Both the position numbers and the translations under genes were made by a program. The notes under the pieces were generated by a model that made no database searches, had not been told where the DNA came from, and saw only the letters and a list, made by a program, of their open reading frames with translations. DNA of 31,218 nt, taken from an uncultured Muribaculaceae bacterium. GTDB lineage: Bacteria; Bacteroidota; Bacteroidia; Bacteroidales; Muribaculaceae. Shown piece after piece: positions 25,601 to 31,218 of the stretch. Numbering within the stretch: the first letter of the stretch is position 1; the number at the start of each line of letters is the position of its first letter. The stretch spans positions 1-31,218 of the forward strand of contig CAJUHX010000019.1 of assembly GCA_910586455.1 (NCBI GenBank). Direction: 5' to 3'.

Positions 25601-27033
25601 TTTCGTTTGTATTGAAAACTTATTTCTGGAATTATATTGACTGTATTGAGGTTGACAATATTCCTGACCGTGATCTGGTGGCCACAGACATCTCCGCCCC
25701 TGAGTATGTTGAGCAGGGCGACAGTTTCGAACTCAACTATAGTGTCAGGAACGACGGCACATCGGACGCTTCGGACTGGACTGCCGAGCTTTTCGCCGAT
25801 GGCGAACTTGTAGCGACCTTCCCCGGTGAAACAATACCGGCTCTCTCGCTTGCTTCATTTACTGCAGAACATTCTTTAAATCAGTTTGCTGAAGATGCTG
25901 TCAGATATGAACTTAGGATTGTCTACAGTGGTGACGAAAATACTGATAACAACCACTTCGATGCTGTTAGCATAATTCCTGCAGTGTCAAACCTGCCGCG
26001 TGTAAGAAATCTCAGCGCCAAGGATTCGGATGGTGTGATCACTCTGACCTGGGATGAACCCGACCTGACCACGGCAGCTCCCGAGGTTGAAACTGCCGAT
26101 TTTGAAGATGGCCTGCCGTTTGAGCATTTCTATAACGACTGGACATTTATTGACGTAGATATGTCGCCGGTCGGTGCCTTTGCCTCCTCCTCAGGTGATG
26201 AGGTGGTCGAGATTCCGGGAATCTATCCCGGAGCTACCGAATGTGCCTTCTTTGTGTTTGATTCTTCTGCCGATGGGTTTGACGAATCGTTTGCCGCCCA
26301 CTCGGGTGCACAATTTCTGGCCGGACTCTATAACTTTTATGGAAACCCCAACGATGACTGGGCTATTTCACCCGAGATATACAGCGGAGGTCAGCTCGTG
26401 AGTGTATGGCTCAGAAGTTATCTTAATTACTATCCCGAAGCTGTCGAACTATGCTATTCCGACGGTTCTCTCGCACCCGGTGATTTTGTAGTTGCCAAGT
26501 CAATAAATGCAGTTCCCGGTCGCTGGACACGCTATGAGGTCTATTTACCGGCCGGCGCTTCAAGATTTGCTGTTCATTACTGTTCGACCTATAATATGAT
26601 GATTATGGTCGATGACATCAGCTATTCGCCTGTGACAGGCCGTATGCCTGATTTGAAAATCAAGGGCTACAATATCTGGCGCGACGGCGTGAAGGTCAAT
26701 TCCGAGCCGGTGACTAACTGCGGATATACTGACAATCCCGAGCTGGGACAACATGAGTATTTCGTGACTACTGTTTACGACTCAGGCGAGTCCGGTCGAT
26801 CGGATATAGTTGTACCGGACGTGTCGGGTGTCAAAGCTCTCGAAACCGGTATATTTATCGGTTCTGAAAACCACTTGATTATAGTACGTGGAGCGGCTGA
26901 TTCGCTTGTGACTGTCTGCGGTGTCGACGGTCGCGTCATCCACAATGGCAGTGGAGATGTCAGCCTGAATGTCGTACCCGGCGTTTATGTGGTCAAGGCT
27001 GGTGTTCGGGTTGCCAAAGTGCGTGTTGACTGA
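22696..27033 (+). CDS. Large multi-domain secreted protein (Fn3, jelly-roll and CARDB-like modules, sorting-like C-terminus)
   Basis: A 1445-residue exported protein of unknown target. Signal peptide about 1-23. Residues about 33-260 show strand-turn repeats like a propeller (TGKVYGLSY, NGVIYAID, TNRLYWSF). Fn3-like modules lie at about 270-465, 620-810 and 1095-1130 and near 1315. Three jelly-roll (choice-of-anchor J / cleaved-adhesin type) modules are marked by EGFGGFSAID plus DDWLF (475-615), by GGEWKMLDD (about 828-990) and by FEDGLPF plus DDWAISPEI (1135-1310). A CARDB-like module spans about 995-1090. The last 60 residues (GVDGRVIHNG, then GVYVVKAG) look like a T9SS-type C-terminal domain. 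No catalytic motif is seen. Codon choice is less GC3-biased than in its neighbours. Adhesin or glycan-binding roles are inference. Confidence 0.85.
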   Translation: MKVSKNLLLFALAALSVGPGVFASRQPAKASADLPIVYGLQSGSSGLYTIPLSENSDFSKTTEFGAEINYSGVNTPDFYAGFHQESFFGMTYFIYYTVDVETGRILNSNDDIDDPDAACDMTYDATTGKVYGLSYTADGEGAALAEYSLTRSSAEKNLIGGLPGEWNAIAADKNGVIYAIDSAGDLYILDKTNASHTKVGSTGINASNLGSAEFDLATNRLYWSFYNSTSSGICEVNTSTGQATLLCNYPEHNKVIGLYIPAVTASARAPGAPENLSANFVDGSLQGTITFDAPDFDFSGATAQGELTYKVSINGVEYTAGRTAFGAKGIRVNYTAPSPAEYEISVVLSNLAGDSPVASVRTFIGAGMPNSPEDVAAVYDAAAGTVNIKWSAVTESIDAGYFDASMVSYKVVRSDGAVIAGETAGTSVTDNVGQPEDLVVYSYGVTALFDGRESVASTSNSVALGSVVPPYSNNFSEGFGGFSAIDANADSKNWSWYQVYHSGCAFVQHNNDVDKDDWLFTVPLRLEADKLYMLKFNAWGTATLPERIEVKLGKSAAAGSMTTTILNPTLLSDYDNTPAFNEPVVVHEPGIYYIGFHAISDKGMFNLYLDDVEISGAMTAEGPAAPADFTVTPAAGGAKIVTLAFTAPDKSAGGIMLRSLDKIEIYRGEDLVKTFVDPEPGSRMTYDDRLSFNGDVSYTVLAYNIAGAGLSATGSCFCGVDLPMDTESLSAVETSNPGEVTVTWTPVTADIRGTALTEDMVTYDLLRWDYGKWNLVADGLTGNSYTFTAVADGSQDFVQLIIYARNDAGQSNGTQAEMIAVGTPYDAIAESFADRKLSYVWRVGKKNGGEWKMLDDTTVTGLKSYDNDNGFMGCGGSAVDDCGDLLSGKIDLRNMSAPGLKFYVYNILDDELEPDLNEVKVQIKTTDSDLVEIFSNSISGIVGADAPAGWYRVTIPLSEFKDNVIQFQISFVLKTYFWNYIDCIEVDNIPDRDLVATDISAPEYVEQGDSFELNYSVRNDGTSDASDWTAELFADGELVATFPGETIPALSLASFTAEHSLNQFAEDAVRYELRIVYSGDENTDNNHFDAVSIIPAVSNLPRVRNLSAKDSDGVITLTWDEPDLTTAAPEVETADFEDGLPFEHFYNDWTFIDVDMSPVGAFASSSGDEVVEIPGIYPGATECAFFVFDSSADGFDESFAAHSGAQFLAGLYNFYGNPNDDWAISPEIYSGGQLVSVWLRSYLNYYPEAVELCYSDGSLAPGDFVVAKSINAVPGRWTRYEVYLPAGASRFAVHYCSTYNMMIMVDDISYSPVTGRMPDLKIKGYNIWRDGVKVNSEPVTNCGYTDNPELGQHEYFVTTVYDSGESGRSDIVVPDVSGVKALETGIFIGSENHLIIVRGAADSLVTVCGVDGRVIHNGSGDVSLNVVPGVYVVKAGVRVAKVRVD

Positions 27034-27054
27034 TTTTTATTGATTTCAAAATAA

Positions 27055-27083
27055 AGACAGCCCGCCTGTGTGGTGGGCTGTCT
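27055..27083. terminator. Hairpin terminator between convergent genes
   Basis: A 12-bp stem with one G-U (27055-27066 with 27072-27083) and a TGTGT loop. Minus-strand transcripts read into TTTATTTTG after it, so it best serves the YitT gene, but it also lies 22 bases after the large secreted protein. Confidence 0.75.
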
Positions 27084-27103
27084 GCAATATGTCTTATTTG
27101 TGC

Positions 27104-28048
27104 TTATTGTTTGGGCCTGATGGTCTTGCGTGGTTTCATACGCAGGGGGTCGAAGCCGTTGCCGTATACGCTGCGGGCTTCCGACTGGATTATGTATGCG
27201 CCCTCGTCGATGCGGCGCACAATCTCGTAGATGCGGTCGGCATCGTACTGGCGGCACCATACTATGAGCATGGTGCGCGACTCGCCTGTCCAGAATCCGT
27301 GGCCGTCGAAAGTGGTTACGCCGCGGCCTGATTCGTGAGCGACGCGGTCGGCTATTTCGTGCCATTTGGGCGAGAGTATCAGAAACTGTATGGTCTGCTT
27401 GTCGGAGTTCACTATGTAGTTGGCCAGGAACGAATATATGGCAATCGAAGCCCAGCCGTAGATTATGGTCTGCACGCGGGCCTGGATGCGGGCGTCCATG
27501 TCGCCGTCGAATGGCAGGAAGAACGAGCATGTGACTATGGCCACGTCGATAATCATCATGGTGCGTCCGATACTGATGTTCGATTTCTTTTCAAAAATTG
27601 CCGCCACAATGTCGGTACCTCCGGCCGAACCTTTGTGGGCGTAGTACAGCCCTATGCCGAGGCCGCAGATGGCCGAACCCATCAGCACACTCATGGTGGT
27701 GTCGGCCACTATTGGTGCATGCGAGGTGAAATAGCCTTCGATGGCGCCTATTATGGCCGAGAGCAGTGTGGCGCCGAATACGGTGCGTATCACGAACTTG
27801 CGCCCCAGCAGCCTGAACCAGCCAATAAGCATCATGATGTTTACCACATACATGGTTACTGCCACAGGCACCAGTCCGCCGGTGGCGAAGTACACCAGGG
27901 TGCTGAAGCCGGCCATGCCGCCGACCACAATTTCGTGGGGCAGTATGAACACGGTAAAGCCGATGGCATAGAGTGCCATGCCGGCAACGATTATAAGGTA
28001 ATCGCGAAAGTCGGGGTGAGAGTAGATGCGTAGATTCTGCAGTTGCAT
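27104..28048 (-). CDS. YitT-family membrane protein with DUF2179 domain
   Basis: A 314-residue integral membrane protein. TM segments lie at about 16-36 (DYLIIVAGMALYAIGFTVFILP), 42-75, 85-105, 120-140, 162-182 and 195-215. The signature turns PHEIVVGGMAGFSTL and AHKGSAGGTDIVAAIF are typical of the YitT/DUF161 family. The C-terminal DUF2179 domain (about 225-300) ends with the usual SVYGNGF. The molecular function of the family is not established. It is monocistronic, with a promoter at 28102-28071. Confidence 0.92.
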   Translation of the reverse strand: MQLQNLRIYSHPDFRDYLIIVAGMALYAIGFTVFILPHEIVVGGMAGFSTLVYFATGGLVPVAVTMYVVNIMMLIGWFRLLGRKFVIRTVFGATLLSAIIGAIEGYFTSHAPIVADTTMSVLMGSAICGLGIGLYYAHKGSAGGTDIVAAIFEKKSNISIGRTMMIIDVAIVTCSFFLPFDGDMDARIQARVQTIIYGWASIAIYSFLANYIVNSDKQTIQFLILSPKWHEIADRVAHESGRGVTTFDGHGFWTGESRTMLIVWCRQYDADRIYEIVRRIDEGAYIIQSEARSVYGNGFDPLRMKPRKTIRPKQ

Positions 28049-28070
28049 GGTAGCTTGGATTTAAGTTCCG

Positions 28071-28102
28071 CAAATGTACGAATATTTTTTGAAATCCAAA
28101 AT
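28071..28102 (-). promoter_or_regulatory. Putative promoter of the YitT-family gene
   Basis: On the minus strand TTTTGG (28102-28097) and TACATTTG (28078-28071) are 18 bases apart, a good -33/-7 pair, 23 bases before the start codon. Confidence 0.6.
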
Positions 28103-28195
28103 GATTTTCTGCATCATATCCCCGCAATGCCGCTTATGTGTCTGAAACATTTGGCGCTTTATTTGTTTGGTATATATAAACTTTATTGTGATTCT

Positions 28196-29449
28196 ATGAA
28201 AAGTTCTGATGAAAGGCCACGCCCCGAAACCGCACCGCATTATCCGGTGCTGGTGATATTTTCTGCAATCATAGCCGGCGGACTGCTGTACGGGCTTTTG
28301 TCGAAGACTCCCGAGGAGGCCGAACTTGAGGCAATCGAGCAGGCTCGGGAGATTGGTCTTGCCGATACCGTGAACATGGTGCTCGACGACGGTTCGGTTT
28401 ACGAGGGTACTGTTATAGCCGGGTCGTCGACTCCGCACGGCCACGGCATTCTGGCCCGCGACAGTGTATACTACGAGGGCGACTGGCAATATGGTGCCCT
28501 GCCGTGGGGGCGCCGCAGTAGCGAGGATGCCGTGTACACGGGGTGTTTCGACGACCGTTTGCGGAGCCATGGCTATGGTATTGTCAACTATTCGCGCAGC
28601 TATATCGAAAGCCGGCAGAACAGCACTGCTTCGGGGGCGGATGTGATTCGCTATTATGCCGGTAACTGGAATCACGATGTAATGGACGGTCTGGGCCGTG
28701 CATTCATGGCCGACGGCTCGCAGTTGTTCGGTACTTTTAAGAACGGAGTGTTCCAGCCTGTCAAAGGCGCGGCATACAATGTCGGCGACCGGGTGTACGG
28801 CATCGACCTTTCGCACCACAACCGCAATATCGACTGGGCCAACCTGGCTTTGTACTGCGATGCCAAAGGCAATGTGTATCAAAAGTCGCCCGGCAAGCGC
28901 CGGTATATGCAGCCGGTTTCGTTTGTGTACATGAAAGCCACCGAAGGTGCCAACCATGTGGATACAACCTATGCGCGCCGAGCGCTTGAGGCCGACCGGC
29001 ACGGCATAGCCAAAGGAGCATACCACTTCCTGCGCCTTGGTTCTCCGATTGACGAGCAGGTGCGGAATTTTGTACAGACGGTCAACTGGCAGCCCGGCGA
29101 CATGCCTCCGGCTCTGGACGTGGAAATTCCTGCCGAACTGCGCAAGTACGGTACCTCAGGCGTGTTCGAGTGGCTCGAGGCTGTGGAGAACGAACTCGGG
29201 GTGAGGCCAATTATATATACCGGCGACAATATCCGGGCGAAGTATCTGGCCAAAGACCCGCGTTTTTCCAAGTATGAGTGCTGGATTGCCCGATATAATC
29301 CCAAAGGCCCCGACAGCGGCGACTGGCAGATATGGCAGATGTCAGACCGCGGGCGCGGTTCGGGCCATTCGGGTAATATCGATATAAATCTGTTTGGCGG
29401 CAGCCACGAGGACTTCAACAACTACCGCCGCGATGTAGCCCTGCGTTGA
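28196..29449 (+). CDS. Membrane-anchored GH25 muramidase with MORN-like repeats
   Basis: A 417-residue protein predicted to hydrolyse the MurNAc-GlcNAc bond of peptidoglycan. Residues 17-36 form a single TM anchor. Residues about 68-185 hold irregular MORN-like repeats (YEGTVI...HGHGI, YYEGDWQYG, YAGNWNHDVMDGLGR, FGTFKNGVF). The GH25 domain spans 201-405, with D204 in GIDLSHH, E250 in KATEG, D308 and E310 in LDVE and D396 near the end, consistent with an active enzyme. The frame stays open upstream to 28043, but that would overlap the divergent promoter; the ATG at 28196 gives a normal type-II membrane protein. It is followed after 42 bases by the HAD gene. Confidence 0.88.
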   Translation: MKSSDERPRPETAPHYPVLVIFSAIIAGGLLYGLLSKTPEEAELEAIEQAREIGLADTVNMVLDDGSVYEGTVIAGSSTPHGHGILARDSVYYEGDWQYGALPWGRRSSEDAVYTGCFDDRLRSHGYGIVNYSRSYIESRQNSTASGADVIRYYAGNWNHDVMDGLGRAFMADGSQLFGTFKNGVFQPVKGAAYNVGDRVYGIDLSHHNRNIDWANLALYCDAKGNVYQKSPGKRRYMQPVSFVYMKATEGANHVDTTYARRALEADRHGIAKGAYHFLRLGSPIDEQVRNFVQTVNWQPGDMPPALDVEIPAELRKYGTSGVFEWLEAVENELGVRPIIYTGDNIRAKYLAKDPRFSKYECWIARYNPKGPDSGDWQIWQMSDRGRGSGHSGNIDINLFGGSHEDFNNYRRDVALR

Positions 29450-29491
29450 CCCTTCTCTACAATATATAATAATGTATACAATATACTTAAT

Positions 29492-30202
29492 ATGAAATAC
29501 GACAATATCAAAGGTATAATATTCGACTACGACGGTACTGTGGATATACGCGGCGACCGCTGGGCCGAAGTGATGCTCGAGGCCTTCCGCAGCAACGGTA
29601 TCGAGCTAAGCCTGCCTGCTCTGAAATATACTGCCGAGGCTGTAGGCACATATCTGATTAGCGACGATCTCATACAGCCTACCGATGATTTCACAGCAAT
29701 GATGCGCACCTGCGCCCGGCTGATGTTGCAGCGCCTGTCCGACAACTATCAGATTGGCTCGCGTTTTACCGATACCTCTGCTACGGCCGACGCCATAGCC
29801 CGGTACTGCCTGAGCTATATGAACGCAATGTTCGAAGTCGACCGGCCAGTGATAGCCGCTTTTGCCGCCCGCTTCCCGCTGGTGCTGGTAAGCCGCTACT
29901 ATCCCAACTTCGGCGCTATGCTCGATGAGTTCGGCCTGTCGCAGTACTTCCGGCATATAATACAGAGCCGCGACACCGGTACTGATGCCGGCGACGGCGA
30001 CATCATATTCCGTGGGGTCGAGGCTCTGTCGCTGCCTGCCGCCGAGATACTGGTGATAGGCGGCAGTCTGCGCAGCGACATAGGTCCGGCTCTGGCTCAT
30101 GGCTGCCGCGCACTATGGATAGCCGACAAGAGCCGAGCCGGCGATGCTCCCGACGGAGTGGCGCTCGCCGGTAGTCTGAGGGCAGCTCTGAAACTGGTTT
30201 AG
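29492..30202 (+). CDS. HAD-superfamily hydrolase-like protein with altered motifs
   Basis: A 236-residue cytoplasmic protein with a HAD (beta-phosphoglucomutase/phosphatase-like) layout. Motif I FDYDGT is intact, with D12 and D14. Motif II is S134 in LVLVSRYY. In the motif III region (GTDAGDGDIIF, 162-172) the Lys-Pro-Asp usual before xxIF is replaced by G-D-G-D, so the catalytic lysine appears missing. Motif IV reads VIGGSLRSDIGPA (188-200), with Gly instead of the first Asp and D196 kept. The cap region, about 20-115, is helical. It may be a weak phosphatase or a non-catalytic relative. It follows the GH25 gene by 42 bases and precedes the inositol-synthase promoter. Confidence 0.82.
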   Translation: MKYDNIKGIIFDYDGTVDIRGDRWAEVMLEAFRSNGIELSLPALKYTAEAVGTYLISDDLIQPTDDFTAMMRTCARLMLQRLSDNYQIGSRFTDTSATADAIARYCLSYMNAMFEVDRPVIAAFAARFPLVLVSRYYPNFGAMLDEFGLSQYFRHIIQSRDTGTDAGDGDIIFRGVEALSLPAAEILVIGGSLRSDIGPALAHGCRALWIADKSRAGDAPDGVALAGSLRAALKLV

Positions 30203-30354
30203 TAACAAATCACTCTTTACAAAACTTTACAGAATATGATTGGAAGCATTGCTAAATTAACCTAAATACACAATTACGCCGCGGTATTAAGATAAATTTG
30301 CAAATATTTAGTTTGTTTATACTAATTATATTTTTACAATTGAGAAAACATTTA

Positions 30355-30362
30355 TACTTTTG
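30355..30362 (+). promoter_or_regulatory. Putative promoter of the inositol-phosphate synthase gene
   Basis: TACTTTTG is an exact TAnnTTTG match in a very AT-rich 247-base gap. The leader, about 85 bases, contains the hairpin at 30378-30399. Nothing else recognisable lies between 30203 and 30354. Confidence 0.6.
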
Positions 30363-30377
30363 CAGGCAAACTCCAAG

Positions 30378-30399
30378 AAGGCCTCCGCAACGAGGCCTT
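30378..30399 (+). other. GC-rich hairpin in the 5' leader of the inositol synthase gene
   Basis: An 8-bp perfect stem AAGGCCTC/GAGGCCTT with a 6-base loop (CGCAAC) starts about 10 bases after the predicted transcription start. It is followed by an A-rich, unstructured stretch up to the ATG at 30450. There is no proper T-run, so a stabilising or regulatory leader element is more likely than a terminator. Confidence 0.5.
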
Positions 30400-30449
30400 G
30401 TTTAACCTTGAAAAAAATAAAAAAAAATAACCATCAAACTTCTTGCATT

Positions 30450-31218
30450 ATGAGCAAAAGCAATGTAAAACCTGCAGAAGGTAAGCTTGGTGTTATGGTA
30501 GTAGGCCTCGGCGCCGTTACCACCACCTTTATGACCGGTGTACTTATGGCCCGCAAAGGTCTGACCAAGCCCGTCGGCAGCATGTGTATGTACGACAAAA
30601 TCCGTGTAGGTGAAGGAGAAGACAAAAAGTACCTGAAATATAATGACATCGTTCCTATCGCTGACCTGAACGACATTGAGTTCGCAGCATGGGACGTTTA
30701 TCCCGCCAACGCATACGAGTCGGCTATCAACGCCGAAGTTCTCAAGGAAAAGGACATCAACCCCGTACGCGAGGAACTCGAAGCCATCAAGCCCCTCAAG
30801 GCTGCTTTTGACCACAACTACGCCAAGCGCCTCGACGGTGACAACGTAATGGTGGGCAAGACCCGCTGGGAAATGGTTGAGGCTCTCCGCGAAGACATCC
30901 GCAAGTTCAAGGCCGAAAAGAACCTCGACCGCGTGGTTGTGCTCTGGGCTGCTTCTACCGAAGTTTATGTTCCCGTTGACGAAAAGGTACACTATCACCT
31001 GGCCGACCTCGAGGCTGCCATGAAGGCCGACGACAAGGAACACATCGCTCCCTCGATGTGCTACGCCTACGCAGCTCTGGTTGAAGGCGCTCCCTTCATC
31101 ATGGGTGCTCCCAACACCACCGTTGACTTCCCCGCTATGTGGGAACTCGCCGAAAAAACCGGCATGCCCATCGCAGGCAAGGACTTCAAGACCGGCCAGA
31201 CCCTCGTTAAGTCGGGCT
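30450..31218 (+). CDS. ino1: Inositol-3-phosphate synthase (MIPS), 5' part only
   Basis: NAD-dependent enzyme that cyclises glucose-6-phosphate to myo-inositol-3-phosphate, first step of the phosphatidylinositol and inositol-sphingolipid pathway found in many Bacteroidetes. 256 codons are present before the window ends; the family is about 430 residues here. The NAD-binding loop GLGAVTTT is at 19-26. Further family marks are VVLWAASTEVYVPVDE, FIMGAPNTTVDFPAM and the AGKDFKTGQT segment close to the edge. Codon use is strongly biased (AAC, CTC, CGC), as in the lipoprotein at 1718, which suggests high expression. The rest of the lipid pathway would be expected downstream. Confidence 0.93.
   Translation, partial: MSKSNVKPAEGKLGVMVVGLGAVTTTFMTGVLMARKGLTKPVGSMCMYDKIRVGEGEDKKYLKYNDIVPIADLNDIEFAAWDVYPANAYESAINAEVLKEKDINPVREELEAIKPLKAAFDHNYAKRLDGDNVMVGKTRWEMVEALREDIRKFKAEKNLDRVVVLWAASTEVYVPVDEKVHYHLADLEAAMKADDKEHIAPSMCYAYAALVEGAPFIMGAPNTTVDFPAMWELAEKTGMPIAGKDFKTGQTLVKSG

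Noticed and set aside
27335..28033. 232-codon open frame opposite the YitT-family gene
   Set aside because: His/Tyr/Gly-rich shadow frame; the minus-strand gene has clear TM segments and family motifs.
28043..28195. N-terminal extension of the GH25 protein
   Set aside because: The open frame continues upstream, but this part overlaps the divergent gene and its promoter and would place extra residues before a normal TM anchor.

Overview
The window looks like chromosomal DNA of a Bacteroidales bacterium, most likely a Muribaculaceae-type gut commensal. Supporting this are TAnnTTTG -7 boxes of the Bacteroidetes type before many genes, almost no Shine-Dalgarno sites, a GC-rich coding style, and lineage-typical genes: a DUF4292 lipoprotein beside an EnvC-like protein, Por-secretion-type C-terminal modules, myo-inositol-phosphate synthase, and an OMP-adaptor-RND pump. 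The family placement is inference; no 16S rRNA or tRNA gene is present to confirm it.

Layout. 1-1422 (minus): speA, cut by the window edge. 1718-3406 (plus): a codon-biased, probably abundant TPR/OmpA-like lipoprotein, closed by a strong terminator. 9188-3468 (minus): a three-gene tripartite efflux operon in the order outer-membrane channel, adaptor lipoprotein, RND pump. 18571-9313 (minus): a long co-directional block, metG, ansA, a tiny secreted protein, dut, a TPR protein, a DUF4292 lipoprotein, an EnvC-like amidase activator and a Wzx-like flippase. The last four overlap by 4, 4 and 13 bases and are almost certainly co-translated; together they suggest an envelope-maintenance unit. 19117-20310 (plus): flavodiiron protein. 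21314-20436 (minus): fabD. 21411-22453 (plus): tatA-tatC. 22696-27033 (plus): a 1445-residue modular secreted protein. 28048-27104 (minus): YitT-family membrane protein. 28196-30202 (plus): a membrane-anchored MORN-GH25 muramidase and a HAD-like protein. 30450 to the edge (plus): myo-inositol-phosphate synthase, first step of inositol-lipid synthesis.

Most genes are housekeeping or envelope genes, and no mobile element, CRISPR array, defence system or biosynthetic cluster is visible. The most unusual stretch is the 545-base gap between metG and fprA (18572-19116). It holds a decayed signal-peptide ORF, a run of ten G immediately upstream of a good promoter, and a terminator about 150 bases downstream. 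Together these outline a possible unannotated non-coding RNA gene, separate from the fprA promoter. Other points of interest are a stand-alone sorting-domain-like mini-protein (15087-15404), a perfect 30-base palindrome (9260-9289), a GC-rich hairpin in the inositol-synthase leader (30378-30399) and a HAD-like protein with eroded catalytic motifs.
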